Origin: Trypanosoma brucei gambiense DAL972
Taxonomy: Eukaryota > Euglenozoa > Kinetoplastea > Trypanosomatida > Trypanosomatidae
Direction: 5' to 3'
Length of the DNA: 64,000 nt
Assembly: GCF_000210295.1 (NCBI RefSeq)
Contig: NC_026744.1
Span: forward strand, 1,736,001 to 1,800,000
Positions 30,762 to 39,088 of the stretch are shown piece after piece. How positions within the stretch are numbered: the stretch's first letter is position 1; each line of letters opens with the position of its first letter. The notes beneath the pieces are model-generated. The model was not told the origin of the DNA. It saw only the letters and a program-made list of their open reading frames with translations, and searched no databases. Position numbers and translations under genes: made by a program.

Positions 30762-32180
30762 TTATTTACGCCGGTGAGAACGAACAGAAGGGTCACGACG
30801 GCGACTTCGTCGCCGACTACCGCGACGTCGTTCTCTGCTCGTTCTACGGTGCTTTTCCCGACTTCTTCTCCGCACACTTCGCTCTCGGCTCCGCGAGCGA
30901 GCCCTCCGCCCACGTGGGGGTAGTGACACATGTCTCATGACGCATTCGCTCCGTGTGCACCGACCCCTCATAAAATCTCTGCAAATTTGCCGTTCCTTGG
31001 GGACAACAGAAAGTTTCCTCTCTTGCTCTCGTTTCTCGCTACAGTCCTTTTCGGTATGACCGCTCACATAACAGAAGGTGCATGTCGGCTCATGACCTCC
31101 ATTTCCCGTCGCAGGTATAGCATCACTGAGCTTGTTTGTCATCAGCTTTTCGATACCTTTTGGAGGTTTCCCCGGCGGTGGTTTGGGAATGGGACCGCTT
31201 CTCTTCTTAACGCTGATAGTTACACGTGTCCCATTTGAAAGGGCGTATTCTTCGGTAGGATTAATAAAGAAGCGGACTTCGGTGGGCTCATCGGCATCAA
31301 CATGTTGCACCACTTCGGTCTCGACGGGTTCAGCACCAATAAGCTTCAACAGTTCTTCGGGCGAAGCTTCTTCAGGGGATTCTTCAAAACCCTCGTTGTT
31401 TAAGTTACTTTCACCAAAGGTACTTTCGTCTTGCACCTGTTTCAGTAGAACTTCCCCTCCGGGTCTCGCCCCCGCCTCAGGTGCAGATGGATTTACCGTT
31501 TCTGGACCCTGACGAAGCATCTGCTGGTGCTGTCGTTCTTGCTGCGCTTGCTGCTGCTGAATTTCATCTTCAGCGTCTGCAACACGCCTCAACGCCTCTA
31601 GTGCCTCTTTAGCCTGCTGTTCTTCGGCTTCTCTTGTCGCTTGACGAATTAATTGTCTAGCCTCTCTTTGCGTTTGTAAACGTTGGTTCCACCTTAAGAA
31701 CATAGGGTGCTCTGCTGACAAAAAGCCGTATCTTGGTGTAGTCCGCAGCAGCTCATTGACGTCAATGCAAGAATCGCCGTTCTCGTTAAAACTCTTTTCT
31801 TCCTCATTTAATATATTTGCCAATAATTCGGACATGGCCGCAGTCGATTGGAGTTTAATCACTAACGTCAGAAGCTGGGCTGCGATATCTTCAAAATCTG
31901 CGCGACTTCCAACGAACTGGTTGTTGACGGCAATAATCATATAATGAAGTGGTATGTTAGATTTTGCCGCAGGTGAACCAACTTCAGTTGACAAGACCTC
32001 AGCATCTTCCGTTAGTTTCAGTCCCAGTGCTGACAGAGGTTCACTTGCATATTGCCTCTCAACACGCCTAAGTATTACCCCATCCCCATCAGGGGGTGCG
32101 TTATTGTCAATTGCAGCTGATGTTGTCCTCCCTGACTTAAGTTTCTCGAGGAACGATTTCGCGGATCCAGTCCCCTGCAT
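30762..32180 (-). CDS. PDZ-like, CCHC and CCCH zinc finger protein with RS-rich tail
   Basis: The 472-residue protein starts at the ATG at 32180. Residues 45-112 look like a PDZ-type fold (LGLKLTEDAEVLSTEVGSPA, then IIAVNNQFVGSRADFED). About 160-222 form a Gln/Glu/Arg-rich coiled coil. A perfect CCHC zinc knuckle lies at 367-380 (CTFCYVSGHTEKDC, spacing CX2CX4HX4C), and a CCCH finger at 400-417 (CRDFMRGRCTRSECVMRH, spacing CX7CX4CX3H). Residues 422-472 are an Arg/Ser-dipeptide-rich tail. This points to an SR-like RNA-binding protein, perhaps in splicing or mRNA processing, and probably nuclear. A TSR1-interacting SR-type protein is known in trypanosomes, but I cannot confirm identity with it. 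Confidence 0.87.
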   Translation of the reverse strand: MQGTGSAKSFLEKLKSGRTTSAAIDNNAPPDGDGVILRRVERQYASEPLSALGLKLTEDAEVLSTEVGSPAAKSNIPLHYMIIAVNNQFVGSRADFEDIAAQLLTLVIKLQSTAAMSELLANILNEEEKSFNENGDSCIDVNELLRTTPRYGFLSAEHPMFLRWNQRLQTQREARQLIRQATREAEEQQAKEALEALRRVADAEDEIQQQQAQQERQHQQMLRQGPETVNPSAPEAGARPGGEVLLKQVQDESTFGESNLNNEGFEESPEEASPEELLKLIGAEPVETEVVQHVDADEPTEVRFFINPTEEYALSNGTRVTISVKKRSGPIPKPPPGKPPKGIEKLMTNKLSDAIPATGNGGHEPTCTFCYVSGHTEKDCSEKREQERKLSVVPKERQICRDFMRGRCTRSECVMRHVSLPPRGRRARSRSRERSVRRRSREKHRRTSRERRRGSRRRSRRRDPSVRSHRRK

Positions 32181-32506
32181 CGCCTATATCAATACAAGAA
32201 AAATGAAGGAAAACAATCGGGACAGACTCAAAAAAAAAACTACAGCTATTGACAAATGGCAACCCCGAACAGCAAGAATAACGGGCCAAATTCAAGCAGA
32301 TCTGTGAAGGGATTTGCGAACTAAAGAGACAGCAGCCACAACAAATTAGAGAGGAACGACTGTTCAGGTTCTAGAGGAAACAAATAAAAAATGTGGAAGA
32401 CACCATAATTTGGTTGAAAACGCACGTCAAATAGGCATCAAAACGTCTTAACTCTCAGGAAAAAAAAGAGAAAGACGGAAGCAACTTTCACTAACGGATG
32501 ATTCAA

Positions 32507-32884
32507 CTAGTACGAAGAAATATGTGGAAAAAAATCTGCTGAAGGCGCCCCGGTGTTTTCTTTCCACCATCGCACGACACCGAGTCCGGCAGCGTACAAC
32601 AAAAAAAAATAAATGGAACCACACGGGCGAACCCGCAACGGCTCATTCAGGTAAGCAGTCGCCGTGAACAAGTCGCAAATACCATCACTACCATCAACCC
32701 TTTGTCTCAGCCTAACGCGTCTCCGGGAGGGGTCCGGAGAAATCGAATAGATGAACGAACCGCTGGAACGAACTCGTGCTTTTAATACGACACATCGCCA
32801 TGCACGTTTCGCATCCACCACGCGTAACATGAGACTTCTACGCGCATACTCCGTAAACACAAAGAACGCTGATAACGGGCCCAT
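32507..32884 (-). CDS. Candidate small membrane protein, possibly mitochondrial (uncertain)
   Basis: This 125-codon frame runs from the ATG at 32884, with an alternative ATG at 32830 that begins MLRVVDAKRAWRC. From the latter the N-terminus is Arg-rich without acidic clusters, like a mitochondrial presequence. Near the C-terminus a single hydrophobic segment (SIYFFLLYAAGLGVVRWW) is followed by a charged tail. That layout is common among small trypanosome respiratory-chain or ATP synthase subunits. It is on the coding strand, in a GC-richer stretch. Against it: no family match, a modest poly-pyrimidine tract, and dense random frames on both strands nearby. Confidence 0.3.
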   Translation of the reverse strand: MGPLSAFFVFTEYARRSLMLRVVDAKRAWRCVVLKARVRSSGSFIYSISPDPSRRRVRLRQRVDGSDGICDLFTATAYLNEPLRVRPCGSIYFFLLYAAGLGVVRWWKENTGAPSADFFPHISSY

Positions 32885-35800
32885 TGAACCACCAACCTCT
32901 CTTCCCAACCCGAACCGGCGAGCATCGAGGAAGTATCAACGGCTCCACTGCCGAACGGTAGGGGTCACTCCCTTTGTTTTGTGCCCCCGGACCGATCCAT
33001 CCGCATCTCACGCCAAGAAGACAAAACACGACAAGGGCTCTGCGTTATACAAAACTGGCATCGGAGAAAAATACATACGGCGCGCCCAAATATGAAAGCG
33101 GTCCCTTCCCCCTGACCACCGGTCCCGGAGCCGACGCCACCAAGCCACCTGTTAGATGCCAAAGTAGCATATTCCCCCCCCCCCCCCCCCCCGGCTTTTT
33201 TGATGGATCTTCATTGAGAGCCACCAGTGGCAAAATGGGAGGCGCCCGGGGGACCGGCAAGTAAATAACAGCGTTCCGGCAAGACGCGGCTGGCCTCAAT
33301 GCTGTATCATGCTGCCGCCCAGGCTCAACGGCGTTCCCTAGGTGAAAAGGGCAGCCAGTCCCCCAACCGCCCCGCAAAAAAACACAGAGCCACATCGAGG
33401 GACCCGATATCACGACGCACTTCACACGGTAGCCGCATACGATCGGCGAACCACCACGGTTGATCGATTTTATGAGGACGCCGCCAACCCTCATTCCAAA
33501 AGCGAAGATGCCATCCGATCTCCCCTTCAGCAAAAGTATCTGGCGACCCGCTTCCAGCAGGACTATGCAGTTTTATCCGATGTGGGCGCATTACGGAACG
33601 GTAACCCGATAAAACATTTGCTCTTGTGATGAGAACGTCCCGTTCGTAAGAAACGGAACGGGCAACACCAACTGACAATGAAAAAGACATGCAATACGTA
33701 AAGCAGTGAGCGAGTCTCTTAAAAAAAAAACGGGGGGTGAAACAGAATAGAATGGCAGTTTGCCCATGTTTCTGTGCTTCCCTCCTTGCGTCCAGTGCTC
33801 GAGGTCGGGGACCATTTTACCCTCAAGACGCTGTAGCGCATGAAAGTGATAATATTTCCTTAGGGAGTGTGGCGCGTTTCATGACGACATTTTGTGGGAC
33901 CTGGGGGCTGCAGGAAGGGGAACCACTGGAAAACGCGGGCAACAGAATCCCATAAATGGACGACAGGGAAATTAACCGTGGGGCCGGCATCAACTGGCCC
34001 CCTGAAGCTCCGGATGTTTACCGGGATTCCCCCTAAGGAATGCGCAAGTTGGAGACTTTTTAAGCAAAAGAAGCGGGGCCACCCTCCACGACGGCACCAG
34101 CATTCTTCACGAGGTTATACGGATATCGCATGGTGGTGTAAGAGGGGTGTGGGAAAACAATCAAAAATGTGCGACGCACATAAAGCAACGGATTGAAAAG
34201 CTGCAGCACATCCTAAAGCATTCGACTCGTGAAATCAGATGCGTTCCCCAGAAGCAACGCCTCCGAGAGCGCATAAATCACGAACAAGACACTCCCCCGG
34301 TGAGACAAGACAAAGTACAGGTTAGGAAAAGAATGGTGAAGAAGCGAGGCTGGACGGCGGTCCCGCTAGGTGGACTATGGCGATTTCCGGCCCATTCGAC
34401 ACCGGGAGGAGTATGCCGACCACCTTTGAAAAATACGTCGATGGTGTCCACGAATCTTGGAGGGGGAACAATCGGGTGGACCCCGCGAAGGCGCCCTCTT
34501 TTTCATTCTTTAGGTGACGGGCCACCTCTTGTTGACATTTCCGAAACTATGAGAAAGGCGCCGCCCATGGAACTCCTTTGAGAAACTGCGGGAAGTCTTC
34601 TAGGAGGATCGCCGGTACGCCCCACCTTTACAATACGAGAGCGGCGTCGGAGCCAAAGGTGAGCAACTCGAAACCTCGTTGCCGCCTCCGCGATGTCGCC
34701 CACCCACCCCCTAACAAAAAAACAGCGGCGCATATCGCCTCAAGGGTCGACTTAACCGCAGGTCGCCCTCTCGAAGAGGCGATACGCAATCCACGTGCTT
34801 ACGAACGACACCGGCGGAATTCGCATACGGTTCTTGCAGCGATAACGCATCTCTGCCAGCCGATCAAAGCAAAATTGGGAGGGGGAAACATGCACACATT
34901 CCCCTGATGCTCGAATTTCTCTCCTCCCCAGCCAGGGGCGCTACCCGTCTGTTTTCACACGGTGGGAGCAATTTCTACCATAAGATCAAATTATGGCGGC
35001 AGGTGGGGGAAGCGTCCCCGTGTGATGCAGTGGGCAGGCGTTTGCATCCACACATGGTAGCGTCGTCAAGTTTCAACGGCTCGCCCGTGAAAGGATAGAG
35101 GAGTTACTTGAGAGCTGCGTAGGGAAAAGGAAACCATGAGAAAGAGGGTACAGAATACGGAAAAGCCAGAGCTGGGCTCCGAAGTGCGACAGAAAGAGGT
35201 TTCACACCAACTCCGAAAGGTGACGGGTGGGCCTTCATTGGACTAAGAATGCCGCGAGTGCTGACAAAAGTAAGACAGGCCCGAACGAATTGGTAGAAGG
35301 TAAAGAAAGCAAACCACCTTACGGCATTACAAAAGTGTATGCTTGCTCGACTTGCGGGGATGGTGTATTTGTCGCGGTTTTCGCAACGCAGAAGCGGATT
35401 GCTTCCGCCGCGCTTTGGGAGTGCCAAACGCAGCAAAGGCAACATGGAAAAGGAGAGTGGCCGTGGGTTTGGTTTCTGGGAACAGGAGAGGCAAGGGGTT
35501 TCCGTGGCGTAGGCGGGGAGAAGGAGGGGACCGAACCTGGGGGTTTGAGATTTAGTGAGCACTTTGAGGATGAAATATGTCGTTTTACGTTGGGCTGGGG
35601 GTCACCTGAGACCTCAACGGGTAGCGATGACTACACTTCCAGCCAGTGTGCACCGATACGATTTGGCACGGCGCCGTTCAGGAGAGTTACACAAATGCCC
35701 TCTTCCTCTGGCGGTGGGAAGAGAGGCCGATCCTCGGAAGGCCTTCGGGGGCGCATGTAGCGGTTCCTTCATATTTTTCGCTTGTTCCCTCCGCACGAGC

Positions 35801-36212
35801 TAGCAACCATGTATCTGCGTCGTTGCATCCCCCACCAACCTACGTTCACCCACCGTGGCCCCAAAGGAACGGACCGTACGGATACCAGTCAGCGGAGATC
35901 GCAGCGCTCAGCAAGCCATCAAGTCTTTAGCACATGCCACCGCGTCGAAGTGGGATAAAGAGAACTCGGTCACAAGTGTTTGCGCCACGCAAAACGCTCC
36001 CACATATTTGATCGCCTATCCTACCATACACTTCCAGACCGCCCCTTCCGGCTTCAAGAATGCACCGCATGGGGAAAAGGCTGAATAGAGAGACGAAAGC
36101 GGTGGAAATTGCCCCTAAAGACCAAAAACGCACCAAGCGATGCAGACTGGGCGCATAGATAATTTGAACAACACCGCGACAGAGATCAGTGTGTCACTGC
36201 CAAATTGGAAAG
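32885..36212. other. GC-rich gene-poor block, possibly decayed coding or retroposon DNA
   Basis: Unlike the other AT-rich spacers, this 3.3-kb block reads as GC-rich, coding-like sequence with many medium frames on both strands (for example + 34147-34581, + 35227-35760, - 33045-33533). None has recognisable domains. No reverse-transcriptase (F/Y)ADD, endonuclease or RHS-like motif was found in the frames inspected. A C19 run is at 33174-33192. Candidate explanations are an eroded gene, a degenerate retroposon, or long UTR sequence. Confidence 0.5.
33174..33192. repeat. C19 homopolymer run
   Basis: Nineteen consecutive C on + (G19 on the transcribed strand). A shorter C12 run is at 9589-9600. 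The length may be subject to assembly error. Confidence 0.9.
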
Positions 36213-37013
36213 TCAAAACTTTGCCAAGTTTTCAGCAATCTCCTTATCTAACAAGAACGAAACGTTCCCCTCACAACCCCGAAGGAAGCGAGCAACGGGA
36301 GCTTTATGGGCGGTGTCCGCCAGTATGCCATCAACAACCCATTTCTTCTCTGCACCCGTCGCAAGTACGATGACATTACGCGCTTGCATAATCGTTGCTG
36401 GCGACAGCGTGACACGCCACACCTTCGGCTTCATGGTTTCGCTGGGGAATCCTACGCTGACAACCACCTTTCCGTCTGTCTCCTTTTCAGCCTGGCTTCC
36501 TGGGAAAATGGAGGCCGTGTGGCCATCAGACCCCAAACCCAAGAGTACGACATCAAAGACGGGAACTTTCGGTCCCGCTTCTCCCACACTCTTCAGGGGA
36601 AGAAGCGAGGCAAGTTGCTTTCCGTACGCCTCAGCCACCCTCATGGCGTCAGCAGATGTCGCCTCTGCCGAAGGCGTGACGGCGCTGGTGTCGAAAGGAA
36701 AAACGAGGTCGTCGGGGATGTCGTGAAGAAGGACTTCCCTCGCCATGTTGTAGTTGGAATCGGTGGAGTCGGCGGGGACCATCCGCTCATCTCCCATAAA
36801 AAAACGCAGCGCGCGCTTCTCCCTAAGCAAATTAAGGTGCTCATCATGCAGCCGCGCGTAGGTCATCTTTGGCGTGGAACCACCCGCAAGGGCGATGGAC
36901 AAAGGCCATTGTTGGCTCCCTGAAGCCTCTATGATTTCCACTATCTTTCGACACCCTGCAGCAGAGAGCTCCTGAGGCGTCGCGTGAACGCTGATGGTTG
37001 GCTTGAATGACAT
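36213..37013 (-). CDS. 6PGL: 6-phosphogluconolactonase
   Basis: This 266-residue enzyme of the pentose phosphate pathway hydrolyses 6-phosphogluconolactone to 6-phosphogluconate. Family motifs are LAGGSTPKMTY (about 42-52), RFFMGDERMVPADSTDSNYNMAR (positions 70-92) and VLLGLGSDGHTASIFPGS (154-171), containing the substrate/catalytic GxGxDGHTASLFP signature, plus VWRVTLSP. The C-terminal AKF resembles a type 1 glycosomal targeting signal, consistent with dual cytosol/glycosome location of pentose phosphate enzymes in T. brucei. The start is the ATG at 37013. All expected residues are present. Confidence 0.97.
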   Translation of the reverse strand: MSFKPTISVHATPQELSAAGCRKIVEIIEASGSQQWPLSIALAGGSTPKMTYARLHDEHLNLLREKRALRFFMGDERMVPADSTDSNYNMAREVLLHDIPDDLVFPFDTSAVTPSAEATSADAMRVAEAYGKQLASLLPLKSVGEAGPKVPVFDVVLLGLGSDGHTASIFPGSQAEKETDGKVVVSVGFPSETMKPKVWRVTLSPATIMQARNVIVLATGAEKKWVVDGILADTAHKAPVARFLRGCEGNVSFLLDKEIAENLAKF

Positions 37014-37497
37014 ATTATGATGTATGGTTCTGCTTTATCTTCGTGATGGTACAATGCAGGTGCATACAAAAGAGGGAAGGGGAAACATGCTAGTTTTGAA
37101 GAAAAGGAAGTTGGGGATCTACAAACACAAACATTTCTGACTAAGTCTCCTCATGCGTCGAAAAAGCATACTGCACCGCTTTTTTTTTTTTTGATTACCA
37201 CAGACATGCGGCAGATGCCGCGCCGAAGCGAAGTTTCTGCGGTATGGGGAGCGCACACCGCAAGGCGTATAGCCCAGCCACGTCAACTCTCGCCCCTTTG
37301 CGACCCCCAAACGACGCACACAATGGAAAGAATTTCACACACATATACGCATGCTTACACAATATTCACGTCCGTAATCCCCCGACCTATTGTCATTTTT
37401 TGCGGCTCAATATCCCTCTCCGCCAACAAAACGTGACCTCAGGGGTTAAGCATACGAAATTTTCAAAAAGCATAGGGCGGCGGAAGTTGCGAGGATT
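37014..37497. other. 0.48-kb intergenic region
   Basis: A T12 run (37181-37192) on + and mixed sequence. No gene seen. Confidence 0.65.
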
Positions 37498-38700
37498 TTA
37501 CTCTTCTCGGTACCCGAACCTCGAGTCACCTCCCTTTCCCATGAGTATCTTCACTGCTTCCTTCAATGGAACACGATGGCCCTGCAGTTGCGGGGCCCCC
37601 TCACCTTCTCTTTTGGTTGCATCTGACACCTGACGCGCCTCTTCGTTTTCACACTGCCGCTTCTGCTGTTCGCCCATCCTTCTTGCATTAAGCAGTTCTG
37701 CGCGCATTGCCCTCCTTGCCTCTTCATAGTCACGTTGCCTGAGCTCTTCCCGAGCAGCCCGAACAGAGGCCTCCACTTCATCCAACACTCGTAGCGCATA
37801 CTGCAACTCTCTCTCTGTCGCGCCGGACTCATCACGAAAGACCAAGGCAGACTCCCCAGACTCCTCCACTAATTTACCCCCCGCATACTCCACAAGCAGC
37901 TCCAGCGCCCCTCGCTGCTGCACTACACTTTTGTACACCACTCGGTTACGAAGTCGCAACCTACGATATTTCTCCTCCATGGGATGCAAAATCATATTCG
38001 TTAACGCGGTGCGGAGAGTTTCAATGTTGCTCGCGGAAGTGTAAAGTCCGTCACCCGCGTCGTCTGCAGAAAACTCTTGAGCAATGTAAGAGCGCAGTTC
38101 TCCGACAGCCTTTGCCTTCTCACACCGCTCGCGTCGCACTTCAAGTCGCAAATTTTGGCGCAACTGCACATAATTTGGCTCGTTGGCTCGTGCATCCTCT
38201 TCCCGACGACGTAGGTAACTTATAGCCTGCAGCGCCTGGTCAAGCAATTGCTGTTGAGGTGCATGTGGAAGCACAAGGCACTCGTCCCCGGGACAGTCAG
38301 TTTCATCGTCTGAGGCTACAAAACCAAGTGAAGCCAGAAAAGTCGTAGCCCCGGGAACACAAAAGAGCTGAGACTGCAACTTGCTATTGTTGCACCGCAG
38401 TCGCCTGTACCTTGCTTCATTGGGAAACTGCCGGAGGTTCCGAACAACCGTTTCTAGTATATCGTAGGCGCACTGCCGCTGTAATCGCCCGATTACATCT
38501 TCACCGAACCCGCTGATGTCTGCCACTTGCCTGGGGGGAGCGGTCTGCGGTGGTTGCGGACCCCTGCATTGCTCCGTTTCAATTGGTTGGCCGTGTCGCT
38601 TAATGGTGATATCCTTCGCAGCCTTAAACTCCTCCTCGGTGAGGGCGCCACTCTTGAAGAGGTCTATCAGTTGCAGGAGCTCTCCAGAGAGGGATGACAT
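37498..38700 (-). CDS. Tandem PUB-domain protein with N-terminal SHOCT-like motif
   Basis: The protein has 400 residues from the ATG at 38700. A 94-codon N-terminal extension is open to 38982, but a pyrimidine tract (38830-38862 on -) with an AG at 38829-38828 lies inside it, so the mRNA probably starts downstream. Residues 5-33 (LLQLIDLFKSGALTEEEFKAAK) resemble SHOCT. Two PUB domains follow. PUB1 (about 78-165) contains ILETVVRNL, ARYRRLRCNN and PGATTFLASLGF. PUB2 (about 224-312) contains LRTALTNMI, EKYRRLRLRN and GALELLVEYAGG. PUB domains bind the C-terminal tail of p97/VCP or similar partners (PNGase, UBXD1, HOIP). The C-terminus (310-360) is an Arg/Glu-rich coiled coil. The likely role is a p97 adaptor; no catalytic domain is visible. 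Confidence 0.82.
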   Translation of the reverse strand: MSSLSGELLQLIDLFKSGALTEEEFKAAKDITIKRHGQPIETEQCRGPQPPQTAPPRQVADISGFGEDVIGRLQRQCAYDILETVVRNLRQFPNEARYRRLRCNNSKLQSQLFCVPGATTFLASLGFVASDDETDCPGDECLVLPHAPQQQLLDQALQAISYLRRREEDARANEPNYVQLRQNLRLEVRRERCEKAKAVGELRSYIAQEFSADDAGDGLYTSASNIETLRTALTNMILHPMEEKYRRLRLRNRVVYKSVVQQRGALELLVEYAGGKLVEESGESALVFRDESGATERELQYALRVLDEVEASVRAAREELRQRDYEEARRAMRAELLNARRMGEQQKRQCENEEARQVSDATKREGEGAPQLQGHRVPLKEAVKILMGKGGDSRFGYREE

Positions 38701-39088
38701 GATAGGCAGACACACCTTCTTTCTTTTTTCCTTTTTACTACGTTGAGCTTCTTTTTCCTGACCACACACTCTCTTCACACCTCCTGTTGGGTTGTTCCAG
38801 AGCAACGTCGGAAGCCTCAGGAAGGTGCTGGAAGCCCAAATGAAAAGAATAACAAACAGGGGACGAACAACGTGTAACGAAGAAAACATTAACAGGGACG
38901 ACAGTCTTGCAAGGCACAACCCTGTGGCACGGCGGCGTCTAGTGTTCCATCTTTCCCTCTCCCCTCGCTTAAAACCGCTCACGACCTCTTTATCCCCAAG
39001 CGCAGACGAAAAAGGGGGGATCCTTTCACACGCCTCTTATCAGATTCCAACCCCTTGGCCTCTTCTCGAACCGCTGGCACTTGCCACT
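38701..39088. other. 0.39-kb intergenic region with probable spliced-leader acceptor
   Basis: On the transcribed strand a pyrimidine-rich stretch (about 38830-38862) ends in CTTCCAGC, with AG at 38829-38828, giving a 127-nt 5' UTR for the PUB gene. No gene here. Confidence 0.6.

Noticed and set aside
38701..38982. N-terminal extension of PUB-domain protein with a potential TM
   Set aside because: Contains a good pyrimidine tract plus AG on the coding strand, so the mRNA likely begins inside it; the SHOCT-like start follows the ATG at 38700.
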